DNA from: Humulus lupulus
Taxonomy: Eukaryota; Streptophyta; Magnoliopsida; Rosales; Cannabaceae
Direction: 5' to 3'
NCBI RefSeq assembly: GCF_963169125.1
Contig: NC_084797.1
Span: 94,645,868 to 94,709,867 of the forward strand
DNA length: 64,000 nt
Position 1 is the stretch's first letter; each line of letters starts with the position of its first letter. Of the stretch, positions 55,074 through 64,000 are shown piece by piece. The notes beneath the pieces were generated by a model, which had not been told where the DNA came from, did no database searches, and saw nothing but the letters and a program-made list of their open reading frames with translations. Position numbers and translations under genes: made by a program.

Positions 55074-57615
55074 TGTAACATCCTCCTAATCCAGGACCGT
55101 TACACTGTGTACTTTAAGTTGTGTCAGACTTGCTAATCAAGTCATTTGGTTTAAAATGTGTAACTAAGGTTAGTGTTAAGGGTTAGGGTTAAAAAAAATT
55201 TGGTCAAAACAACTGTTGACTTTTATTTAAAAAGTTTCATACAAACATGGGATCCCAAAATATTACAACTCAACTTTTAAAAAAGGTAAATATTCTTCAA
55301 AAATTACTTTCAGCCGGTCAAAGCGGCAAAAACAGGGCTATAACCCTAGTTCCTCTGAGATAACTCCGGCCGTGGTGGTCGAGCAGCCGCTTATGTGCAC
55401 ACCGCCACTGAAGCTCTCCAACTCATGGCTGGTCAAGCTTTCCCTTTCCCTTACCTGCACCACAAAGTACCCATGAGCCAAGGCTCAACAAGAAAATCCA
55501 ACATGTGCATAAACAGATAATATAAACTTTTAGACACTTATCTAGCGTGTCCAGTAGTAATAATCTACACATACAGTAATTTATTTACAAACAAATGGTC
55601 ATTGGACCAATTTGGGGATGCTTCCCTGAACAGTTGACCATAGAGTAAATCATGGGGCCCTATGCCCAAGCTACATGACCATAGAGTCACTTGGGGCCTT
55701 TGCCCTTAGCCCTGAGTAACTAGCCATAGAGCTAGTCCAGCATACCTGGTGCTTTAATGTTTCTTCAACCATAGGATCGGCGAACATAATAATACAATGC
55801 TGGTTTAGGCCTTCATCTAGCGCGCAACGCGCTATTGCCATCCTTGACTAATAAGTCGAGCCCTGATCCAGGAATATAGACCTCAATACAGAAACAGATA
55901 TCGATATGCATATCCCAATAAATAAGCATGCATACATGTTAATCACATAACACCATCGAATAAACACTCTAATGATGCTAATCATACATAATTAATGGGG
56001 CCTCATTCCTAACCACATAATTCATACAACAATCATCGAACACTTAAGCAATTATCAACCAAAATGTGAACCATTAGCTTAAATATAAATGTCCCTGGGG
56101 CCCAAGCTAGGTCATGATAATTGATAACAATCGGGCCAAGCCTTAATCACATATAACACGTATTGGGTACAATTTTCTTACCTCAGGTTCCAGTATAGCG
56201 TAAATAAGAACGACCCTCGAGAATGATCCCAGTTCCAAGCCCCTAATGGTAACCTAGTCACAACCATAAAAAAGGATTCCATCAATAATGAGCAAATAAA
56301 GGCTTCTGGACCGAGTCCTAGCCTCCGCGGCCTCAAGTTTCACTAAAACGGGTAATGGAATCGATCCCAAGCCCTAAGGAAAAGGTTCCCATTTTAAAAA
56401 GCTTCCCAAGGCAAAAAATGCCCAGGCAGGCCGTGATCTAGCCTTGAGGGTCGCAGCATGCCCCTCCTAACAACAAGCCTCCTCCCCTCTGTCAAGGGGC
56501 ATAGGCCATGACTTTCCCTTGATGGTCGCAACGCACCCCCCAGACAGAGGCCTCCCAAGGCCCTAGGTTCAGGCTGAGTCGCAACCCTTCAAGAACATAG
56601 TCGTGACTTTGCCCCTCGAACCCAGAATTTATTCCATTTTCGGCAACTAATTTCAATCCAAACTAACCCAAAATCACTCCAAAACCATAATTAAATTACC
56701 ACAATATTTCTAACACCTTCCTAGCAACAAAACCCAACAAAATCCATTCCTAAAACTCATCAAAATACCACTTTAAATTCTTGAGCTAAAAGGATCAAGA
56801 ACACCTCAAACAACAATGATTTCTTCATAAATTTAACTATAACAGAATGTTTGAAGGGTTACCTTAGCTGTGAATGAAGTTCCTCTAGCCACAAGCTATC
56901 CAATTCCCAATCCCAAGCCTTCAATTCTTGTGTTTTTAACTCAAAATCCTCTTAATTCTTCAAGGACAATCTTAGGAAAGTTTGAGAGAAAAAGGGTGAA
57001 GGAGAAAGAGAGAGAGAGAGAGTCTGTCAGAGAAGTGTTGCCAAGTGTTTCTTGTGTTTTGCCTTTTGTTTCCTAAGGTTAAATGACTTAAGCTAATTCT
57101 GAGGCACGGGGTACCAAAAACGTCCTTGAGGGAAAAATGGTCAAATTCCCCAATATTCCCTCATAAACTCACTAACTTCAAATATATCACTAATTATTTA
57201 TTTTCATTACCCGATAACCAAATTATATGCTTAATACCAAAAATATCCCTTGACTCGCCCCAAGTCGGGTATTGGGTCCTGTTGTGACTTTCCCGCTAAC
57301 TTGCTCCCTAGGATCGTCTCGTGCTGAGTAACCCAGATAAATCCACATAATAATGTGGTCTCTCACATATATCACATATATGCACATAAATATACAATTA
57401 TGCCCGCAACGAGCTAAATTATCATAATTTCCCTTCTAATAAGAAACGGGCCCACATGCATATTTCATATCTCTAAACATGCACAACTAGTAATATTATC
57501 ACATAATCAAAATAATTACAATTAAATATAAAACTTAAGCATATAATTCCATATATTGCCATTATAGCCTCCTAATCAAGGCCCTAACCTTATTATGTAA
57601 TTTTGGGACGTTACA
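55074..57615 (-). mobile_element. Element E: solo LTR inserted in F
   Basis: 2,542 bp, plus-strand ends TGTAACATCC and TTTTGGGACGTTACA, flanked by acctc (55069-55073) and atctc (57616-57620), one mismatch. It is homologous to element D in reverse orientation: its right end read backward (TGTAACGTCCCAAAATTACA then taataagg, ccttgattaggaggc) matches the left end of D, and its left end matches the right end of D. No internal domain. The plus ORF at 56870-57076 is low-complexity and not a gene. Confidence 0.85.
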
Positions 57616-58020
57616 ATCTCTGATAAGACTCCCTTTATTTGTGTCACTCGAGAACTGAATAAATCACCTCAATTGGCCTCCACAAAGTAGTAGTAATAGT
57701 TTTTTTTTTATTCAAGTTATGCCTCATAAGGAATCAAAAGTTTTGCCACAAATGGCCCCCTAGATGTAAGTTAACTTGATAGGATCCAAAGAGGTCACCA
57801 AGCTGACTCCAAGATGCAATATGACAATGGCATTGTGTTTACCCTTGCACGTTGCCTACTATTACTAATGTAAAGAACCTATCTTATATATTACATCTCT
57901 CATCTCCAAGGACACTTATATGATGCACAGACTTCCATTGTCAATTAGAATTGTCAAAGCGTATCAGAAAGAACGAAAAACAAAGTGTCGAGTGAGATAG
58001 ATCTGATGAACCACTTGGGA
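57616..58020 (+). pseudogene. Element F: protease remnant
   Basis: After E, a frame near 57900-57990 reads ISKDTYMMHRLPLSIRIVKA, reminiscent of the pre-protease ITFTEEDARGVHFPHNDPLV segment of G. It stops before the active site. Then comes cacttgggaggtat, which looks like a polypurine tract, so most of pol is deleted. The call is weak because the similarity is short. Confidence 0.35.
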
Positions 58021-58034
58021 GGTATTATACCCAA

Positions 58035-58279
58035 CCTCAACAAGCACCTAGTTGTGTGAAAAATAGGCGCATAGCCTCGCAAGCCTCAACATGCACCAAG
58101 CTATGTGAAAAATAGGCACCTAGCCTCAGAAGCCTCAACAAGCACCTAGACATGTGCAAAATAGGCACCTAAGCTCGTAAGCCTCAACAGGGACATAGCC
58201 ATGTGCAAAATAGGTGTCTAGCTTTACAAGCCTCAACGAGTGCCTAGCCATGTGCAAAACAGGTGTCTGGCCTCGTTAG
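58035..58279. repeat. 49-bp tandem repeat in G LTR
   Basis: Five copies, exact 49-bp period, unit cctcaacaagcacctagcca tgtgcaaaataggcacctag cctcgcaag with variants. It is followed directly by a TA dinucleotide run. Confidence 0.92.
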
Positions 58280-58744
58280 ATATATATATATATATAAATA
58301 CTTATAATATATATGTATGAACGGTGAGCCTTATAAGACAACATTTAAATCTATAAGGACTAGCTACCCTTATAGATTCTTAGAAAGTCAAAAGGTCCCT
58401 CAAAACTGACTTCCTTACAAACACACCCACCTTACAAACACACCCACCTTACAAAGGGACCACGTCGTAGAAGAAAAAAGGGGAGCCCAAAGAGATCCCT
58501 AAGTCCAGATCGACGAAGTTGCCTTACTAAGGGAAAAAGTGCCTTAAAAAGAAGCGTTTACGAGGCTTCACAAGTACCATCTCCCTATAAGTTTACTGTG
58601 GAAGCTCAATGTTCCGCAGCCATATAAGATCCCGTGAAGGCCCATCATCCTTTGACGGCAACTTCGGAGCAACTCATGATGTGTGAGGTCCCAGCCCCGT
58701 CACCATGGCCACGCTCGGCCATGCCCCAGGCGCGAGGCCCTCCT

Positions 58745-58876
58745 CGCGCGCGCATCTCAATGGCGTCGCTCGGCCACCGCGCGCGCATCTCAATGGCGTT
58801 GCTCGGCCACCGCGCGCGCGTCTCTCTGGCATCGTTCGGCCACCGCGCGGGCGTCTCCCTGGAGTCATTCAGCCAC
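58745..58876. repeat. 33-bp GC-rich tandem repeat in G LTR
   Basis: Four copies of cgcgcgcgcatctcaatggc gtcgctcggccac with progressive divergence. The period is a multiple of three, so frames stay open through it. Confidence 0.9.
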
Positions 58877-58889
58877 CTCGCGTGCATCT

Positions 58890-59290
58890 CCAAGGGCCCG
58901 AGTGGCCTCGCCCGTGGCCCCAAAGTGGCCTCGCCCGTGGCCCCAATGTGGCCTCGCAACATAGGCCCGAATGGCCTCGCCCATGGCCCCAAGGTGGCCT
59001 CGCCACTTAGGCCCAAAGTGGCCTCGCCCATGGCCCCAAGGTGGCCTCGCCACTTTGGCCCAAAGTGACCTCGCCCGTGGCCCCAATGTGGCCTCGCCAC
59101 ATAGGCCCGAATGGCCTCGCCCGTGGTCCCAATGTGGCCTCGCCACATAGGCCCGAATGGCCTCGCCCGTGGCCCCAATGTGGCCTCGCCACATAGGCCC
59201 GAATGGCCTCGCCCATGGCCCCAGGGTGGCCTCGCCGAATAGGCCCCATGGTGGCCTTGCCCCTGCCCACGGAGTGGCCTCACCAAATAG
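58890..59290. repeat. 46-bp GC-rich minisatellite in G LTR
   Basis: About eight copies of units made of ggcctcgcccgtggccccaa and tgtggcctcgccacataggc (about 46 bp, sometimes 23-bp half units). It is rich in CG and GGCC. Confidence 0.88.
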
Positions 59291-59818
59291 GCCCCATGGT
59301 GGCGGCCTCGCACATAGCCTCATGGGGGTCACATCTGCAACACATTCGGCGCCGTGAACAGCCAAGAGAGCCGCGCCATCAATAAACCTTCCGAGGGGGG
59401 CCTCACGAAGGAATGAGAGCTACGTCACCTAGTGGCCACATGAGTAGAGCCATGCACCAAGGGTCCCATTCCTTACAACTAGAGACCCCTATGCTTAGAG
59501 GCTCCAGTACGAGTCGAATGGGACATACTTGTACGACCTAGTACTGAGTACGGACACCCGTACCAGTGGGACTGCTGGGATAAGAGTTATGGCCCGTACG
59601 TCTACAGCCAAGGGTCAGAGTCGACACCACTACCACCTACGCCACTACGCCTACCGCCACTCATCAGACATGGGTACAGACAAGTAGTGGAGACATCCTC
59701 CTGACACCTGCTCCTGTACTGATGTACGACCACAACCTCTGAAGCCACTCCCCAGACATAGTACTTATGTACCCCTTGGTCTCCTGGACCACTATGTACC
59801 TTAGGCCATTAGAGCCTA

Positions 59819-59828
59819 CTATAAAATG
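59819..59828 (+). promoter_or_regulatory. Element G LTR TATA box
   Basis: actataaaatgaac about 200 bp before the LTR end, a position that suits transcription of a short R-U5. Confidence 0.45.
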
Positions 59829-60025
59829 AACTCTAACACCACCTGAAAGGGGGTTGGAAATTTTACTGTAGCAAAGGCTTGAGTGTGAATGAAAGACTGA
59901 ATTCTCCATTATCGTGTATCATTGTTCTTGAGTGATTGTTTAAGTTTCTACAGCTTTTCCGTTAGAGATCTTGATTTGATAATTTTTCCAACTCAACTTA
60001 GTTGACGAGTTCTCACCGTCAAGAG

Positions 60026-60043
60026 TTTGGCGCTGTCTGTGGG
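60026..60043 (+). other. Element G: primer-binding site
   Basis: tttggcgctgtctgtggg next to the LTR, one change from the F site. Confidence 0.7.
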
Positions 60044-60092
60044 AACATTAGTTTCAAGCTACTGTTCCACCATTGTTTCCGGCAAGAAGAAG

Positions 60093-62040
60093 ATGCCAAG
60101 ACGTTCAAAGCGACTGACGGAGCCACGGGAGGTAGAGGTTCACCTGAATGGAGTCCAACTGAAGGCCTCCATGAAGGACGCTCCTCCACCCAGAGACGTG
60201 GAGCCCCCAAAAGACCCCGAGGTTCACGGAGGTGATAGAGTGGCCTCGTCACCGGCCGCTCCACCTGGAGGAAGTCCTCCAAGAGCACCACTGGGAAACG
60301 CTAACAAGTTCCCTCCTCCAAAACCACCGCAGGCACCGAACTCCGGCCGGCAGGACCTGGGCCCCTCAACCCGTAGGCATGATCAGCATCCCCGGGTCCA
60401 TTCCGTGAGCTCAAGTTCGAAGTCTCAATTCTATGAAGAGGAAATACGTGAGCTCCACCGTAAGAACCAAAAGGTTGGAAACCACCTTGGAAATCATGTA
60501 AGAGGTCCTGAACGGCCTGTTGCAGGGTAAGTCGAGCGTGACCTTGCCTAAGAGGAAGGAGAAGGGCAAGGATGGGGTGGAGACCACTGTACCGGTAGAT
60601 GATGGGAGAACCCAACATTCAACCAGTAACACCCCCCGAACGAAGCAACGTGATCACCCTGAACCGCCTAAGCAGGCCCAGAAACCAGTGCCGAGGACCA
60701 ACGCTGCCCCTCGCAATGAGGACGAGGTCACCTCTAAAAGAGCTCCCTCAGACTTGCGGGAGGAGCTCAATAAAAAGAGGGCGGCCAAAGGGACCACGCC
60801 CCCTATGGCGCTTCGAGAGGGCAAGGGAAAGGCGGATCTTAGCCCGTCCGCTTTGAGGGACACTCTAAGCAAGAGGAGGCAGGACCTAGACACGGAGATG
60901 AGGAGCCTGCGGAGCAAGATCATCACCGCATCAGGCGGCCAGGCCTTTGAGGAGGACTTCGACCATGAGTCGCCCTTTGTGAGAGAAATTCAGGAGATCC
61001 GGCTCCCTACCAACTTTAAGGAGCCCAATATGACCCCCTACGAAGGGAACACGGATCCAAAATACCACCTGGATGCGTTTAATGATCTGATGAAACTGAG
61101 GGGGATTGGAAGTGGTGCCAGGTGCCATTGCTTCGCTGTTACTCTGAAAGGACCCGCCTACAAATGGTTCAAAAGATTAAGGCTGGGGTCCATCAGATCC
61201 TGGCAGCAGTTTTTTGACGAATTCCTCCAACAGCACCATGCCGTGCGAGAATACACGATGTCAGGTACCAGCCTAGCCAACGTGAAGCAAGGAGAGAATG
61301 AGAGCCTGAAGAGCTTCATTCACCGGTTCAATATTGAGGCCGCGAAAGTGGGCAGCTTAACTCTCCGAGAGTTGAAAATGGCCATTACGGCAGGAGTGCT
61401 CCCAGGAAGCAAGTTGTGGGACAACATGTTGAAGAGGGAAGTCACCGATCTAGACGACTTCTACGAAAGAGCGCAGAAGTACATCCGTGTTGAGGATGGC
61501 CATGCCAACTTAAAGGTAGGAAAGGAGGAGCTCCACGTGAAGCCCCCAGCTAACGACGAGCCGAATGTAACGAAAAAGAAAAGAGCGTACGATGGACCAA
61601 GAGACGACCAGCAGAGGAAAAACAAACGAGGGAATGATCATAGGCAAGCAGCTTATACTTACTATATGAACCTCACGGACACCAGGGAGCATATTTACCT
61701 CACCAACGAAGATCGAGTTCCCTTCAAAAAGCCCCCACCAATGAGAAAGGATCGGTCCAAAAGCGACCCCAGTAGATACTGCCAGTACCACAAGGACATC
61801 GGTCACACAACGGCAGAGTGTATCCATTTGAAGGAAGAAATTGAGGAGCTCATCTGGGCCGCTATGTCCGGAGGGAAAGGCAAAGGCCAGAGGACGCACC
61901 TACAGCACCCCAGACACAAGAGCGAGCCCCAGAAATACAGGGTGAGGTTCGAACCATTTTCGGAAGTCCAGGATTTGGGGGGGACTCTGGGAAGGGGCGA
62001 GATAGATATGCAAGAGAGGCTCGGCGGAGTCCACCCCCCT
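60093..62040 (+). pseudogene. Element G: gag
   Basis: ATG 60093 (MPRRSKRLTEPREVEVHLNG) is the first good start after the PBS. A frameshift near 60465 is followed in the next frame by a TAA, and then a long open frame (60520 on). The capsid domain MTPYEGNTDPKYHLDAFNDL, CHCFAVTLKGPAYKWFKRLR, SWQQFFDEFLQQHHAV and SLKSFIHRFNIEAAKV lies at about 61030-61360. A zinc-binding motif CQYHKDIGHTTAEC lies at about 61780-61820. Another shift near 61935 switches to the frame of the protease. Tat-type gag, moderately decayed. Confidence 0.9.
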
Positions 62041-62759
62041 GTGTCATGAGCTTAGAACAGCGACCCCCGAAAAGTTTCAAGGGGGAAAACGACTCGATAA
62101 CATTCACTGAGGAAGATGCACGGGGGGTACACTTTCCCCACAATGATCCACTGGTGTTGACAGTTCAATTGGAAAATATGCATGTGCATCGAGTCCTAGT
62201 GGACAACGGGAGCTCGGTGGACATCTTATATCGCCCCGCTTTGGAAAATATGGGGCTGGGCATACGTCATCTGAAGCCCTGCCAATCATCCCTATACGGA
62301 TTCACGGGGGACTCAGTGCAACCCCTGGGAATGATCGAATTGACACTTACCATGGGGGAGCAACCCCGGCAGACTACAATCATATCTAACTTTGTTGTAG
62401 TGGATTGTGCATCAGCTTTCAATGTGGTATTGGGGAGACCATCCCTAAGAGAATTGAAAGACATAACTTCAATATATCACTTGGTTGTCAGGTTCCAGAC
62501 TCCAGGAGGGGTCGCCTGTATGAAGGGAGAGCAAAGAGAGGCAAGGGAGTGCTACAATACCTCACTCCGTGTGCCTATGAAGCTGCGAGAACCAATGACT
62601 ATGGTGATACATGAGGACCGGCGTGTGCCCACAGGGGGTCCGCAGGAGCTGGACCCCCGAGTCGTGGAGGAGTCAAGAGCAAAACCAGTGGAAGAAGTAG
62701 AAGAGGTTACAGTGATGGAGGAACCGTTAAGAAAGTTGAAGATAGGGAGAAGCCTGTAA
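62041..62759 (+). pseudogene. Element G: aspartic protease and linker
   Basis: ITFTEEDARGVHFPHNDPLV, VLVDNGSSVDILYRPALENM (active site D-N-G-S-S), NFVVVDCASAFNVVLGRPSL and QREARECYNTS form a complete domain. The linker reads VEEVTVMEEPLRKLKIGRSL and ends at TAA 62757-62759. The same frame continues into RT, so this stop is probably a lesion. Confidence 0.93.
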
Positions 62760-64000
62760 AATGAAGTGAAGGAGGAGTTGATAAAATTTTTGAAAGATAA
62801 TCTAGACGTGTTTGCATGGAGTCATGAGGATATGGTGGGAATAGACCCCAGTGTGATGTGCCACCATCTGAATATCTCCCCAGAGGCAAGGCCCGTCAGG
62901 CAAAAGAGGCGGGCACTAGACCCAAAAAGATACGCAGCATTAAAAGAGGAGGTTGACAAGTTGAAGGCCAACGGGTTCATCCGTGAGTCTTTCTACCCTG
63001 CGTGGGTATCGAACCCAATAATCGTGCCGAAGCCAAATGGGAAATGGAGAACTTGCGTCGATTTCACGAACCTGAATAAAGATTGTCCTAAGGACAGCTT
63101 CCCACTTCCAAGGATAGATCAGCTAGTAGATGCGACAGCAGGACATGAGTTACTGAGTGTCATGGACGCCTACTCAGGATACAACCAGATCCCCATGAAC
63201 CCAGCAGATGAAGAGCACACGTCATTGATTACAGACAAAGGGCTCTACTGTTACAAGGTGATGCCCTTCGGGCTCAAGAACGCATGAGCCACTTATTAGA
63301 GGTTGGTGAATAAAATCTTCACTAACCAGATAGGAAGGAATATGGAGGTGTATGTGGATGATATGTTAGTGAAGACCAAAGAAGCAACAGAGCTCAACAA
63401 GGACCTTGGTGAGATGTTCGACACACTTAGGAAATACCGGATGAAGTTGAGCCCAGTCAAGTGCACCTTTGGGGTATCCTCAGGAAAGTTCTTGGGCTTC
63501 ATGGTCAATTCCAGAGGCATCGAGGCCAATCCTGACAAGATAAAGGAACTAATAGAGATGAGCCCGCCAAAGAATAAAAAGGAAGTGCAGTGCCTAATGG
63601 GAAGGGTGTCGGCCCTTAATAGGTTTATCTCAAGGTCCACCGACAAGTGCCTCCCATTCTTTAACATCCTCAAAGGGAGCAAAAAGTTCGCTTGGGATGA
63701 AAAATGTGAGGAAGCATTTGTCAAGCAGAAAGAGCACCTGGGGAAGCCACCCCTGTTAGCAAAGCCAGAGAAGGGCGAGAAGCTGTACCTGTACTTGGCA
63801 GTGTCCGAGCATGCCATCAGCGCAGCCTTGGTTAAAGGAGAGAAGAAGCAGCAATGACCCGTATATTATATCAGCAAGCATTTGGTGGATGCGGAGAACC
63901 GGTATTCGGAGATCGAAAAATTGGCCTATGCGTTAGTAGTGGTTTCGAGGAAGTTGAGGCCTTACTTCCATGCACATACAATTGAAGTCCTGATAGATAG
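62760..64000 (+). pseudogene. Element G: reverse transcriptase and first RNase H, running off the window
   Basis: RT: VFAWSHEDMVGIDPSVMCHH, NPIIVPKPNGKWRTCVDFTN, FPLPRIDQLVDATAGHELLS, YCYKVMPFGLKNA, and catalytic YVDDMLVK (63350-63373). Connection and RNase H: GFMVNSRGIEANPDKIKELI, LPFFNILKGSKKFAWDEKCE, YLYLAVSEHAISAALVKGEK, then YYISKHLVDAENRY. Stops at 63285 (TGA; others have Gly), 63297 (TAG; others have Gln) and 63855 (TGA; others likely Arg) are all in one frame. The rest (second RNase H, integrase, 3' LTR) lies beyond the window. Confidence 0.94.

Larger units (their letters stand above)
58024..60024 (+). repeat. Element G: 5' LTR (left edge uncertain)
   Basis: The right edge is firm: accgtcaaga, then one base, then the primer site. 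The last two bases are GA where F has CA. The left edge lies somewhere near 58010-58060. It holds three different tandem arrays (58035-58279, 58745-58876, 58890-59290), a (TA)n run at 58280-58297 and a TATA box tataaaatga at 59819-59828. Long ORFs on both strands over the arrays are produced by the repeats. Confidence 0.6.

Noticed and set aside
58035..58279. CRISPR-like array of regular repeats
   Set aside because: The 49-bp units are continuous tandem repeats without unique spacers, inside a plant LTR; no cas-like genes.
58645..59365. Long overlapping ORFs on both strands (up to 222 codons) in a GC-rich region
   Set aside because: They are a by-product of 33-bp and 46-bp tandem repeats with no stops. 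Translations are Gly/His/Arg/Pro repeats in every frame.

Overview
This window looks like intergenic heterochromatin from a large flowering-plant nuclear genome. Nearly all recognisable coding sequence is LTR retrotransposon: Ty3/gypsy Tat-type, Ty3/gypsy chromovirus and Ty1/copia. There is also one scrap of LINE-type RNase H. I see no intact host gene, tRNA, rRNA, CRISPR array or bacterial-style operon. Plant signs are the Tat polyproteins carrying a second RNase H, antisense genes with GT-AG introns of 67-426 nt, plant-type LTRs (TG...CA, 5-bp target duplications), and an initiator-Met-type primer site. The species cannot be named from the sequence alone.

Layout. (1) 1-5349: a decayed minus-strand gypsy element (J), a TATCGAGC-rich tandem array, a LINE RNase H fragment, and AT-rich repeats. 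(2) 5350-~16200: element I, an old minus-strand Tat element with its 3' LTR on the left. It has an antisense gene (here on +) at 6993-9582 and a ruined gag-pro-RT-RNH-IN at 10450-16130. (3) 16200-17930: AT-rich repeats. (4) 17933-51900: a Russian-doll stack. Old minus-strand Tat element H is split by copia element C (19309-50285, +). C is split by chromovirus B (21812-46010, -). B is split twice, by Tat element A (24787-36468, +) and by solo LTR D (39167-41959). Target duplications are readable at every junction: tctac/tttac for C, tattt/tcttt for B, ATTAC/ATTAC for A, GTTAT/GTTAT for D. (5) 51903-64000: Tat element F (LTR, PBS, broken gag), split by solo LTR E (55074-57615, target site acctc/atctc). 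The related element G follows and runs off the window end.

The best-preserved unit is element A (11,682 bp, LTRs of 598 and 597 bp, about 8 substitutions between them by eye). Its gag-PR-RT-RNH-RNH-IN is one reading frame of 2,082 codons broken by four stops. Between pol and the 3' LTR it carries an opposite-strand gene for which a TATA box, a 5'-UTR intron and four coding exons can be read. The protein begins with a domain like the plant 'putative gypsy-type transposon' family and ends in a coiled coil. Element I carries a diverged copy of this gene in the same relative place. This antisense gene is the most interesting system in the window.

Other points of note: an extra acidic ORF with its own intron upstream of gag in chromovirus B; clusters of short CpG-bearing palindromes in three unrelated LTR families; minisatellites inside the LTRs of F and G; and a second, internal polypurine tract in A just before its antisense gene.
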